From Clostridiales bacterium (GTDB taxonomy: Bacteria; Bacillota; Clostridia; Lachnospirales; Lachnospiraceae): a stretch of 51,251 bases of DNA. Location: assembly GCA_021204085.1 (NCBI GenBank), contig JAJPZY010000039.1:1-51251 (forward strand), read 5' to 3'. Below the pieces are notes generated by a model. It was given only the letters and a program-made list of their open reading frames with translations. It had not been told where the DNA came from and ran no database searches. Both the position numbers and the translations under genes were made by a program. Positions 8,283-16,774 of this stretch are shown here, piece after piece. Within the stretch, counting starts at the first letter, position 1; the number at the start of each line of letters is the position of its first letter.

Positions 8283-8840
8283 TTACTTCTGCGGGTGTGT
8301 CTCCAGAAACTCATGTGCAGCTTCGCTCATCGCCTTCACATTCTCCGGCTTCGCATCCGACGGAATATCACAGCCTGTGGCAACCATGCATCCCCACGGT
8401 CCGATGTCTTCCAGCAACTTTGTGACATAATCTTTCACTTCTTCCGGAGTACCGAAACTCATCAACTCACAGGGAACATCGCCGAGCGCATGTGTGTCGA
8501 TAATCTGCTGCCGGTAAGTTTTCAAGTTGCTCTCGTGCACCATATCAAAAATCTCGTGCATCAGCTCCGGCTCCTCCATTAGGTCATCCATGAAAAAAGC
8601 CTCCAGAGAGCGTCCGCCGCAGAAATATTCAAACGGTGTGATCATCAGGAAATCACAGATGCAGGGAATCCCCGCCTCATAGAACTTCGCATAGGATCTG
8701 GGGTTCGCCTCAAAAAACGGCTTCAGATTTTCCCAGTTATTATCGCACTTTTCAGCAATAAATTTTTTCTGCCAGGCATCCCAACCCATGGCTTTGATAT
8801 CTTCATACTCCTCCGCCTGCATGTTCTCGGATTCTACCAT
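8283..8840 (-). pseudogene. internally deleted UroD-like methyltransferase
   Basis: 185 residues where the family has about 310-350. The C-terminus (ELMSFGTPEEVKDYV, then GCDIPSDAKPENVKAMSEA) is clearly UroD/MtaA-like, and residues 20-110 match the region just before the active site. The usual N-terminus is absent. The segment with the zinc-binding His-x-Cys and its flanks is also missing: the jump lies around RQQIIDTHALGDVP (residues about 110-123). The 5' break lies 34 bases from the cobU stop. A functional enzyme is unlikely. Confidence 0.8.
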
Positions 8841-8873
8841 GCAATTTGATTATAACTGAAATACTTCTGATAT

Positions 8874-9386
8874 TTATTTCACCCTGATCGGAATCCCGGC
8901 TACCACCTCCTCCACCTCATCGGCAATCGCTGCGGTCTGTGCGTTAGCCCGCGCCAGGCAGCGCTGGTATTCCTTCGTAGAATCATCGTAAGAAATCCCG
9001 TCAGAAAAGACATTATTCGTGACAATGACCAGGTGTTCCGCTTTTCCGGCAAGATGATGGATTCCCTCCATCACAGCCCCAACCACATCGTCTTTCCTTC
9101 CGTCATCACTATACATCTCATTGGCTGCCAGATTGGAAAGACACTCCAACAAAACCACTGCGCCGGCAGGAATAGCCGCTTCTTCCAGATGGGTATAACA
9201 CTCCAACGTCTCAAAACCTTTTCCCGCACGCAGCTTCCGATGTCGGGCGATTCTGCGCTCCCCTTCCTTACCAAAAGGCTCCATCGTCGCCACATAGAGC
9301 ATTTTCCCTGTATTCAGTTCCATACAGCGGCTCTCCGCATACTCGGATTTTCCGCTGCCGCTGCCGCCTGTCACCAAAAGTATCAT
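8874..9386 (-). CDS. cobU: adenosylcobinamide kinase / guanylyltransferase
   Basis: Bifunctional CobU/CobP phosphorylates adenosylcobinamide and attaches GMP to give adenosyl-GDP-cobinamide, in nucleotide-loop assembly. The P-loop GGSGSGKS is at residues 7-14. YVATMEPFGKEGERRIARHR (about 30-50) contains the family's conserved His region, and TNNVFSDGISY follows. At 170 residues it is slightly shorter than typical (about 180) but complete in motifs. It is the last gene of the cbiF-cbiH-cobT-cobU run. Confidence 0.95.
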   Translation of the reverse strand: MILLVTGGSGSGKSEYAESRCMELNTGKMLYVATMEPFGKEGERRIARHRKLRAGKGFETLECYTHLEEAAIPAGAVVLLECLSNLAANEMYSDDGRKDDVVGAVMEGIHHLAGKAEHLVIVTNNVFSDGISYDDSTKEYQRCLARANAQTAAIADEVEEVVAGIPIRVK

Positions 9387-9470
9387 TGCGAATTCTCCTG
9401 CTTAGCATTTTTACACTAATAAAAAGATCCTACTCCCCAACACCTTTGAAAATCTTATTCATTCTTTTAT

Positions 9471-10538
9471 TCACTCTAAAGGCACATACGTCCCGAACCC
9501 CGCCTCGCCAAAAGGGCTCATCTCCCGGTAAATATGAACTGCCATATCCAGAATCGGAAAGAGCGCCACTGCACCGCTGCCTTCCCCCAGGCACATATCA
9601 CAGGTGAGGAACGGCGTCTTTCCAATGGCTTTGAGAAGCATCGCTCCCGCCGGCTCTTTTGAAACATGGGAAGCCAGAATATAGTCTGCCGCCTTTGGCT
9701 CCAGTCGAATCGCAATAAGCGCGGCCACGGTTGAGATAAAACCGTCCGCCACAACCGGAACATGGTAAAGCGCGCCTCCGAGAAACACTCCCACAAGGCC
9801 TGCAATGTCAAATCCGCCGACCTTCGCCAGCACGTCGATCGGATCCTGCGGGTTTGGCTGATGCTTTGCCACCGCCGCTTTGATTACCTCAATTTTTCGA
9901 GTAAGCCCCGCGCTACTAAGCCCGGCACCCCTGCCGGTCACCGTCTTCACCGGCACATCCAGGAGCACACTGGTCACCGCACTGCTGGTGGTCGTATTTC
10001 CGATTCCCATCTCTCCGGTCGCCAGAATCTGATAACCGGCCTCCGCCTTTTCTTTCACCAGTTGTATTCCTGTCTCAACTGCGGCGATTGCCTCATTCCT
10101 CGACATGGCTGGCTCCAGGTACATATTTTTTGTACCGTAAGCAATCTTGCGCCGCTCGACTCTCGGCGTATCAACCGCCATCCCGATATCAATGGGAAAA
10201 ATATCCGTTCCGGTATCCCGGCACATAATGGCTACGCAGGAGCGCAGATCCAGAAAATTCTCCGCCACAACGGCGGTGACTTCCTGGCCCGTCTGTGTCA
10301 CGCCCTCAGCCACCACACCATTATCCGCACACATGATAATTAAACCCTTTTTTGAAAGATCCACGTTCTCACTGCGCGAGATTCCTGCAATCTGAATAAC
10401 CGCCTGTTCCAGCTTTCCCAGGCTGCCCAGAGGCTTCGCGACCGTGTCCCAGTGCGTCTTGGCCTTCTGCATAGAGTTCTCGCAAACAGGTTGAATCTGG
10501 TTTAACTTTTCATATAATTGATCCTGAGTCACACTCAT
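9471..10538 (-). CDS. cobT: nicotinate-nucleotide--dimethylbenzimidazole phosphoribosyltransferase
   Basis: Makes the alpha-ribotide of the lower base for cobamides. The 355-residue length is typical. KPLGSLGKLE near residue 35, the glycine-rich GEMGIGNTTTSSAV near 170 and the C-terminal EGSGAVALFPILDMA with its catalytic Glu are standard CobT motifs. Which lower base is used cannot be read from sequence. It lies 84 bases before cobU and 91 bases after cbiH in the same direction. Confidence 0.97.
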   Translation of the reverse strand: MSVTQDQLYEKLNQIQPVCENSMQKAKTHWDTVAKPLGSLGKLEQAVIQIAGISRSENVDLSKKGLIIMCADNGVVAEGVTQTGQEVTAVVAENFLDLRSCVAIMCRDTGTDIFPIDIGMAVDTPRVERRKIAYGTKNMYLEPAMSRNEAIAAVETGIQLVKEKAEAGYQILATGEMGIGNTTTSSAVTSVLLDVPVKTVTGRGAGLSSAGLTRKIEVIKAAVAKHQPNPQDPIDVLAKVGGFDIAGLVGVFLGGALYHVPVVADGFISTVAALIAIRLEPKAADYILASHVSKEPAGAMLLKAIGKTPFLTCDMCLGEGSGAVALFPILDMAVHIYREMSPFGEAGFGTYVPLE

Positions 10539-10629
10539 TCCTTATTCCCTCTGCAAATTGCCGACTCATTTTTTCTCCACTGCAAGTACATATCAAAACC
10601 ATTTCATCATTTCCAGATAACCGTTTCTC

Positions 10630-11358
10630 TCACAGTCGATACCCTCTGGGCGTCACCATCTTCCCAGCCAGAACTTTTGTCTGGGAATTCCCGATAAATA
10701 CAGTCGTAAACATATCCACCTGCGCATCGCGCAATTCACCCAGCATATAAAGCTGCATGGTTTCCCCCTCACGCCCAATATTGACAACCGTGCCGCACAC
10801 CGTTTCCGCCGCTTTATACTGAAGCATCAGATCACAGGCCTTCTGCAGATAATCATGCCGCTTTTTGCTGGACGGATTATACAGTACAATCGCAAAATCC
10901 GCCTCCGCCGCCAAAAGCAGCCGTTTTTCAATGGTCTCCCAGGGTGTCAGCAGATCGCTCAGGCTGATCACGGCAAAATCGTGGATCAGCGGCGCGCCGA
11001 GCACGCCGGCCCCTCCGGTCGCGGCTGTCACGCCGGGTATTACTTCCACCGCTATCTGCGGATAGGATTCACCAATCTCCAGCATCAGGCCTGCCATGCC
11101 GTACACACCCGCATCCCCGCTGCAGATCATTGCTACGGTTTTTCCCTTCACCGCTTCTTCAAAGGCCATCTCGCAACGCTGTGCCTCCCTGGTCATCGGG
11201 GTCGTGAGAAACTCTTTTCCCGCGAAATGCTCTTTTACCAGATCCACATAAACTGTATATCCAACTATTACATCACAACTCTCCAATACGTTCGCTGCCC
11301 GGATTGTCATCTGTTCATAGGATCCCGGGCCGATTCCTACCACATAAATTTTACCCAC
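10630..11358 (-). CDS. cbiH: precorrin-3B / cobalt-factor III C17-methyltransferase
   Basis: SAM-dependent ring-contraction methyltransferase of the anaerobic corrin pathway. The 242-residue sequence has the N-terminal VVGIGPGSYEQMTIRA motif, CSGDAGVYGMAG near residue 100 and VIPGVTAATGGAGVLGAPL near 125, all tetrapyrrole methylase landmarks. CbiH rather than CobJ is chosen because the other cluster encodes a CbiK cobaltochelatase. CbiG, CbiD, CbiE and CbiT are not in the window. Confidence 0.95.
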   Translation of the reverse strand: MGKIYVVGIGPGSYEQMTIRAANVLESCDVIVGYTVYVDLVKEHFAGKEFLTTPMTREAQRCEMAFEEAVKGKTVAMICSGDAGVYGMAGLMLEIGESYPQIAVEVIPGVTAATGGAGVLGAPLIHDFAVISLSDLLTPWETIEKRLLLAAEADFAIVLYNPSSKKRHDYLQKACDLMLQYKAAETVCGTVVNIGREGETMQLYMLGELRDAQVDMFTTVFIGNSQTKVLAGKMVTPRGYRL

Positions 11359-11531
11359 AATATATCCTCCAATCTGTCATTCCAGGAAATTCTAACTCTT
11401 CTTTATTTTGTTTCGTTCCGCCACGGAAGAACTGTCACAAGATAACCAATTCATCTAGCACTTCCTGATCATTTGGAATCTCTGTTTTATAGTACTACAA
11501 TCATAAATAAGTTCATTCATATTGCTGCAAT

Positions 11532-12290
11532 CTATAAGGAAGCCTCCCGGAACTCCGTAGAAAATGCCGGGTTGTACAACTCGGAACGGCTGTAATTCGA
11601 GTGCGTCACCACATCCCCGATAATCATCAGTGCTGTCTTTGTGATGCCATGCTCCTTTGCCGTCTGCGCCAGCGTCCCGACGGTGCAGATGTATTTTTCC
11701 TCATCGTCCCAGGTCGCTTTATACACAATTGCCGCCGGGGTATCCGCCTGATATCCACCCGCGATCAGCCGTTCACTCAGCTGTTCCAGAAGCCCTGTGC
11801 TCAAAAACACCACCATCGTCGCCTGATGCGCCGCAAAGGAGGCAATCTCCTCTTTCTCCGGAACCGGTGTGCGTCCCGCCATGCGGGTAATGATCACGCT
11901 CTGGGAGACATCCGGCAAGGTATACTCCAAATTCAACGCACTCGCTGCTCCGCAGAAAGCACTGACTCCCGGGCAGCTCTCATAGGCAATCCCGAGCTCG
12001 TCCAGGATATCCATCTGCTCACGGATCGCTCCATAGATACAGGGATCACCCGTATGAAGCCGGACTGTCATCTCCTGACACGCTTCCGCTTCCTTCATCA
12101 CTTCAATCACTTCCTCCAGCGTCATCTTCGCGCTGTTATATATTTTGGTTCCTTCTCTGGCATAATCCAGAAGCTGCGGATTCACTAAGGATCCGGCATA
12201 GATAATCACATCCGCCTGTTGCAGCAGACGCATTCCCCTCACCGTGATCAGGTCGGGAGCTCCGCTCCCGGCACCCACAAAATACACCAT
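11532..12290 (-). CDS. cbiF: precorrin-4 / cobalt-precorrin-4 C11-methyltransferase
   Basis: Methylates C11 of cobalt-precorrin-4. Landmarks are FVGAGSGAPDLITVRG at the N-terminus, RLHTGDPCIYGAIREQMD near residue 95 and CPGVSAFCGAASALNLEYTL near 120. The start at 12290 (252 residues) is chosen over 12314 because AGGAGG lies 8 bases upstream of it and falls inside the longer frame. It is the first gene of the four-gene cobamide run; a TATAAT lies 60 bases upstream. Confidence 0.95.
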   Translation of the reverse strand: MVYFVGAGSGAPDLITVRGMRLLQQADVIIYAGSLVNPQLLDYAREGTKIYNSAKMTLEEVIEVMKEAEACQEMTVRLHTGDPCIYGAIREQMDILDELGIAYESCPGVSAFCGAASALNLEYTLPDVSQSVIITRMAGRTPVPEKEEIASFAAHQATMVVFLSTGLLEQLSERLIAGGYQADTPAAIVYKATWDDEEKYICTVGTLAQTAKEHGITKTALMIIGDVVTHSNYSRSELYNPAFSTEFREASL

Positions 12291-12349
12291 GGCAGTTACC
12301 TCCTGTGTTTTCATGATCGCATTTCGTCAATTCAAAATAAATCCATTTA

Positions 12350-12355
12350 ATTATA
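12350..12355 (-). promoter_or_regulatory. -10 element upstream of cbiF
   Basis: A consensus TATAAT on the minus strand, 60 bases before the cbiF start. No good -35 is seen at 16-18 bases. No cobalamin riboswitch motif is visible in the 180 bases upstream of cbiF. Confidence 0.4.
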
Positions 12356-12424
12356 GCGGATTCTTAAGCCCCTGTGTTACAATTATTTGTCTATTTTATT
12401 ATTTTTCATATGCATTGACAAATC

Positions 12425-12451
12425 AACCCCGGAACACTTCATTCCGGGGTT
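12425..12451 (-). terminator. terminator downstream of the LysR/UroD chimera
   Basis: AACCCCGGAA and TTCCGGGGTT form a perfect 10-base stem with a 7-base loop, followed on the minus strand by GATTTGT. It lies 20 bases past the stop of the 12471-13220 frame and separates it from the cbiF promoter. Confidence 0.7.
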
Positions 12452-12470
12452 CAATCTGTCTTATACTTTT

Positions 12471-13220
12471 TCAATACTTCCCGTATTTCTCAACCGCCTC
12501 ATACCAGGCAACCAGATTCTCTTTCTTCGCATTATCTAGCGAGATAGAATTGGACATCATGTAGCCGCCGCCCGGCGCGCAGATATCAAGCAGCCGCTTC
12601 GTCTCCTCCGTTACTTCCTCCGTCGTGCCGTACATCAGCAGGTTTGTGTCAAAATTCCCTGCAACACAGGCCACATCTCCCAGTGCTTTCTTTGCTTTCG
12701 CCATATCCTGTTTCTCAAAGAGATAGACTACCTTGCCTTTCGGAACATCTTTTATCACGTCCAGTCTGGTAAAATAATTTCCCTCGCAGAATACAAACGG
12801 CGTAATCCCGGCTCCGACCACCGCATTAATCATCTTTTTCAACGGTGGCCAGTAATACTCCACGTAGTCATCCGGCGACATGAACTCATCCACCCCCGCG
12901 TGGAGCGGGATGAACAGGCTGTCCGAGTGGGACATCTTGCACAGGCCGATGGCCGACTCGATGGAGACATCCGTATAGCGGTCCACAGCCTCCGCCAATA
13001 ATTCCGGATCCGTCTTCATATCCATCACGGTATTAATCAGTCCGCGAATGTTGTCCGCAAAATCATCAAAAGGATGGCTGGCCACCGCGTTGCCCCACAC
13101 CGGAAATCCCTTTTGAATCAGGTGCATCGGCACATCCTTTAGCTGTTCCAGACCGATAATGTTCTCCTTCGCAAGCGGATGAAACCGGGAAAGCAGGATA
13201 ACCGCATAATCTTCCGCCAC
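12471..13220 (-). pseudogene. deletion chimera: LysR effector-domain piece fused to UroD-like C-terminus
   Basis: The first 34-36 residues (EDYAVILLSRFHPLAKENI, then GLEQLKDVPMHLI) match the middle of a LysR effector domain. From FPVWGNAVASHPFDDFADNIRG onward the sequence is the C-terminal two thirds of a UroD-like methyltransferase, ending NLVAWYEAVEKYGKY. The junction lies near 13105-13118. The start is a GTG without a convincing ribosome site, so translation is doubtful. The fusion implies a deletion that removed the end of a LysR gene and the start of a neighbouring methyltransferase gene. Confidence 0.8.
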
Positions 13221-13540
13221 AGGCTCACTGCAATAGGCTGACCCTGCAAAAATCCTATCCGTAAGACACCACTGCGGCCTTCGTTCGCATACTGCGCATT
13301 TTTCAGAATCGTTTCATACATTTTTTCATATTTCGGCAGGTCATGCATCAGGATTACCGCGGCAGGCGTCAGAAAGACTTTGCCTTTAGAGCGGACAAAA
13401 AGCTGCATATTCAGTTCTTTTTCCATCGCCGCAATCTGCTGGCTGAGCGCCGGCTGTGAGATATACAGCTGCCGCGCCGCCTCCGTAAAATTCAAGCAGC
13501 GGGCCGCTGTCAGGAAATACTTAATCTGTAAAGAAGTCAT
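13139..13540 (-). pseudogene. LysR-family regulator remnant (N-terminal part, frameshifted)
   Basis: Residues 1-65 are an intact LysR winged helix (LQIKYFLTAARCLNFTEAAR, then LYISQPALSQQIAAMEKELN), and the frame continues to the effector-domain start SGVLRIGFLQGQPI. It then leaves the LysR pattern, and LysR sequence resumes about 110 residues further along in another frame (the 12471-13220 chimera). An out-of-frame internal deletion near 13225-13240 explains this. With the second deletion downstream, the regulator is dead. Confidence 0.82.
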
Positions 13541-13554
13541 AAACAGTCCCTCAT

Positions 13555-14775
13555 CTATAGCAGAAGATTTTCGGAAAGAACCTGGATAATATTTTTATGC
13601 ACAACGCCATCTCTTTCCTGTAACAAAGGATCCAATGTGAGCAGGTATTTCGGATAATTATCGCGAATCTGATAAAACGGTCTATATTCACGTTCCTCCG
13701 TTTCCCGTTCCGCTATGGTCATAGCCACCTGAATATAGCGGTAATCATTTGTTCTGCGAACAATGAAATCACATTCCAGTTTCCCAATACGACCTACACT
13801 TACCGAGTATCCACTGTTTCTAAGATACAAATATATTAAATTTTCAAGAGCCGGCCCGTAATTGATCCGGTTATCAGTCACCGTCATAAAGTAAATGCTT
13901 AGATCAGCAAGGTAATATTTCTGCTCGCCGGAGAGAGACTTTCTTGATTTGCAGTCAAACCTCGGACATTCATATATAATTTTTGCATTCGCTAATATTT
14001 GGATATACTTTCTAAGGGTTTCTTTTTTCACAGATATTTTTTCAGTTTTATTGAAATAATCAAATAATGTCTGTACCCTGAACGCAGCACCAAAATTATT
14101 GATAACATAATTCTGTACCCTTTCGAAAACATAACGGTTCCGAATCTTTACATTTGATTTAATGTCTTTATTAAAGATTTCTTCAATAACGCTCTTTGTA
14201 TAAAACCTCCTCGCCTCCATATCAGGATACTCCAGTGCTTTAGGGAAGCCGCCGTTAATAATATATTCATTAAATTCAGCTGTTATATCCCCGCTGACAG
14301 ATCTCCCCAAATATTGTTTCATATTCATATACTCTGAAAAATCCAATGTAAATATTTCAAATTCAAGATATCTTCCCGTCAGTTTGGTTGCAATTTCCCC
14401 GCTTAACAGATACGAATTAGAACCTGTCAAAAAAATAGAAATATTCCCATCTGTATTAAATGCATTTATGATTTCCTCAAATCCCTTAACATTCTGCACT
14501 TCATCAATGAACAAATATTTAAAATCATCATCCTTGATCAAAGAATCAATCTTTTCCTCCAGTAACTCAGGCGTCTTAACAGACTTATTCGATCTTTTGT
14601 CAAGATCAAGATATATGATATCTTTCTCCGGCACGCCGGATGCCAGCACTTCGTCTCTGATCAACTGCATAATACAGGATTTCCCGCAACGGCGAATACC
14701 GCTGATCACCTTGATCATGTCTGTATGATAAAATGGTCTGATTTTGGAAAGATATTTTTCTCTCTTAAACAGCAT
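13555..14775 (-). CDS. AAA ATPase with DUF4143-type C-terminal domain
   Basis: 406 residues. Walker A GIRRCGKS is at residues 27-34, Walker B YLFIDEVQ near 89-96 and sensor FLTGSNSYLLSGE near 115. The C-terminal part has a PD-(D/E)XK-like pattern (ALENLIYLYL, LECDFIVR, YIQVA) typical of DUF4143. These widespread ATPases have no firm physiological role and are often in variable regions. A long inverted repeat precedes it. It is unrelated in pathway to the LysR remnant 15 bases downstream. Confidence 0.9.
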   Translation of the reverse strand: MLFKREKYLSKIRPFYHTDMIKVISGIRRCGKSCIMQLIRDEVLASGVPEKDIIYLDLDKRSNKSVKTPELLEEKIDSLIKDDDFKYLFIDEVQNVKGFEEIINAFNTDGNISIFLTGSNSYLLSGEIATKLTGRYLEFEIFTLDFSEYMNMKQYLGRSVSGDITAEFNEYIINGGFPKALEYPDMEARRFYTKSVIEEIFNKDIKSNVKIRNRYVFERVQNYVINNFGAAFRVQTLFDYFNKTEKISVKKETLRKYIQILANAKIIYECPRFDCKSRKSLSGEQKYYLADLSIYFMTVTDNRINYGPALENLIYLYLRNSGYSVSVGRIGKLECDFIVRRTNDYRYIQVAMTIAERETEEREYRPFYQIRDNYPKYLLTLDPLLQERDGVVHKNIIQVLSENLLL

Positions 14776-14831
14776 ACCTGCAAACCTCCGATTTTGTACC
14801 TCATTATATCATGAACTCCCAAAAACGCAAG

Positions 14832-14876
14832 TTAAGGGTGTCAAATTTATAAATAAATCATTTTTAGCACCCTTAA
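14832..14876. repeat. inverted repeat between the PhlG-like and ATPase genes
   Basis: TTAAGGGTG (14832-14840) and CACCCTTAA (14868-14876) bracket an AT-rich loop with further AAA/TTT pairing. It may terminate the 14995-15630 transcript (TTTTT lies beyond it on the minus strand) or act as an operator for the ATPase gene. Confidence 0.5.
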
Positions 14877-14994
14877 ACCGCATTTTTTAATATGTCTTTT
14901 CCACAAAAATTAATTGATGCAGCCTGACCTACCATTCATAACTGCATTTCGCCTTTTGCGACTGCATTATAATTTCTGTAAAGTTATGTCCGAA

Positions 14995-15630
14995 TTACAG
15001 ATATTTATAACGCGCGTTTTCCCCGGTTCCCTCTATTTCAAAGCTATAATACGGGCAGATCTGCGGATCCGTGATAACCCTGTAGAGAGAATATAACTGC
15101 GGCAAAAACACCTCCCAGTTTCCGGTTTCCTCCGCTGCATGAGCAGCCCAGATAAGTCCGGAATCCTCATACTGGTCCCCCTCTTCGTGCAAAGGAATAG
15201 CGGAAGACATGCCGACCACACCGCACTCGCTGGACTGCCACTGATGGACGCGGTATGCTTCTTTTCTGGTGGTTTCGGGATCATAGGATTCCTCTTTCCC
15301 TTCCAGATTAAACCCGACCGCGATAATGGCGTGATCATATTTCAGGACGCGCCGCACATGAGCCGGGACTTTAGCGACATCATCCAGACGAATATAAGGA
15401 GTGATCAGTTTGCCGTCATTCCATTTCTGCGGCGCCCGGTGAATGGAGCCGATGGGGCCGTTTTCTCTGGGGTCTATCATCCAGGATAATCCTACATGCT
15501 GATTCGGATGCCAGAGGTTATCACATTTTTCCATGTTGCACCAGAACCAGTTCAGCATTTTCGATGTAACCCCATCCAATTCCCATTCCAGATGCGTTCC
15601 CAGGTTGTCCTGCCTTGTCTCTTTTAACAT
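14995..15630 (-). CDS. phloretin/DAPG-hydrolase-like (PhlG domain) protein
   Basis: 211 residues resembling the 2,4-diacetylphloroglucinol hydrolase PhlG and phloretin hydrolase, zinc enzymes that cleave C-C bonds beside phloroglucinol rings. Visible marks are THLEWELDGVTSKMLNWFW near residue 12, LWHPNQHVGLSW near 39 and an H-x3-E pair in WAAHAAEETGNWEV near 177, like the His/Glu zinc ligands of PhlG. It is shorter than PhlG (about 290), lacking the N-terminal region, so it may be a compact family member or act on another polyphenol. A LysR gene is divergent. Confidence 0.75.
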   Translation of the reverse strand: MLKETRQDNLGTHLEWELDGVTSKMLNWFWCNMEKCDNLWHPNQHVGLSWMIDPRENGPIGSIHRAPQKWNDGKLITPYIRLDDVAKVPAHVRRVLKYDHAIIAVGFNLEGKEESYDPETTRKEAYRVHQWQSSECGVVGMSSAIPLHEEGDQYEDSGLIWAAHAAEETGNWEVFLPQLYSLYRVITDPQICPYYSFEIEGTGENARYKYL

Positions 15631-15661
15631 TTTGCTACCTTCCTTTCTGAATTTTTTGATA

Positions 15662-15751
15662 ATTATATTGTATCATCTGCTAATCACAAGAAAAATCATC
15701 AGATTTCTTTATTTTTTACAATAAATTTGTTGTAAATGTGATATGATACAA
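15662..15751. promoter_or_regulatory. divergent promoter/operator between PhlG-like gene and LysR gene
   Basis: On the minus strand TTGTGA (15689-15684), a 16-base spacer and TATAAT (15667-15662) face the PhlG-like gene. On the plus strand TATGAT at 15742-15747 faces the LysR gene. TTGTATCAT (15668-15676) and ATGATACAA (15743-15751) are exact inverted copies, and TTACAA-N8-TTGTAA lies at 15716-15735 in LysR-box style. This suggests that the LysR protein controls both genes. Confidence 0.55.
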
Positions 15752-15796
15752 CGAGCGCAGACAACAAGCCGTACAATATGATTATGAAGAATTACC

Positions 15797-16675
15797 ATGA
15801 ATGATCGTCAGATAAAATGTTTTCTGGAAGCAGCAAGGACGCTGAACTTTACAAAGGCCGCAGAAAATCTCTGTCTTCCCCAGCAGGCTTTAAGCCGTTA
15901 TATTTCATCTCTGGAGGCTGAACTCGATACTCTACTATTCATCCGGAAAAATACAAGAAATATTTTTTTGTCGGAATCCGGGAAAGCGTTTTTTAATCTT
16001 TTTCAACGTTTTGAAGTTGAATTTGAAAACACACGAAGCAAAGTGAAAGCATCCGATCCGCAACAGGTAGTGTTCGGGTATAATACCGGTTGGAATCTTT
16101 CGTTTATGATGCCGCAGGTATTCGCAAAATGCAGGGAACAGATGCCCAATCTAAATATTATACTTAAGTGTATGGGATTATCTGAACTGATTGATTCTCT
16201 TTACAGTCATAAAGTAGATGCGGTCCTGACCATAGCAGATTATCCGGAGCATTATCCGGAACTGATCCGGGAGCCGGTTACTGAGATTCACCGCATTGTA
16301 TTATACTCGGATTTGCTCGCTACATCGAAATTGATTCACAGCCCGGCTGATTTGTATGACCAGAAATTCTTTATCCTGGATGATATTTATGTACGCCAGA
16401 TGATGAAAAAGATGGAATCCTATTTTGAGTCTTACCATTTTGTGCCGCAGTTTCAGGCTGCGGACAACTTTGAAACAATCATTGCGAATGTAGAAAATGG
16501 TCTGGGGGTGACCATGATGGATGAGTGGGTATATAATATCCTGGCTCACCCTTCTATTCATTATGTAAAAATGAATTCGTATCATACAATCAGCTTTGTC
16601 TGGCACAGGGATTCGAATAATGCGGGAATTCCGGTGCTGAGGGAAGCGGTAGCCGGGTATTTCCATGAAAAATGA
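15797..16675 (+). CDS. LysR-family transcriptional regulator
   Basis: A full-length LysR protein of 292 residues: winged helix-turn-helix in residues 1-60 (IKCFLEAARTLNFTKAAENL, QQALSRYISSLEAELDTLL) and an effector domain from about 90 on (VVFGYNTGWNLSF). Its divergent partner is the PhlG-like hydrolase, so an aromatic or polyphenol effector is plausible but unproven. A symmetrical operator lies between them. Confidence 0.92.
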   Translation: MNDRQIKCFLEAARTLNFTKAAENLCLPQQALSRYISSLEAELDTLLFIRKNTRNIFLSESGKAFFNLFQRFEVEFENTRSKVKASDPQQVVFGYNTGWNLSFMMPQVFAKCREQMPNLNIILKCMGLSELIDSLYSHKVDAVLTIADYPEHYPELIREPVTEIHRIVLYSDLLATSKLIHSPADLYDQKFFILDDIYVRQMMKKMESYFESYHFVPQFQAADNFETIIANVENGLGVTMMDEWVYNILAHPSIHYVKMNSYHTISFVWHRDSNNAGIPVLREAVAGYFHEK

Positions 16676-16774
16676 CGTAACTATTCAGAATCAGGAAAAT
16701 CTTCAAAGTTATCTCCTTGATGTCTTGTGACATTTGGGGTATAATTGGGTATAACAAATTGCGGAGGTGTTTCT

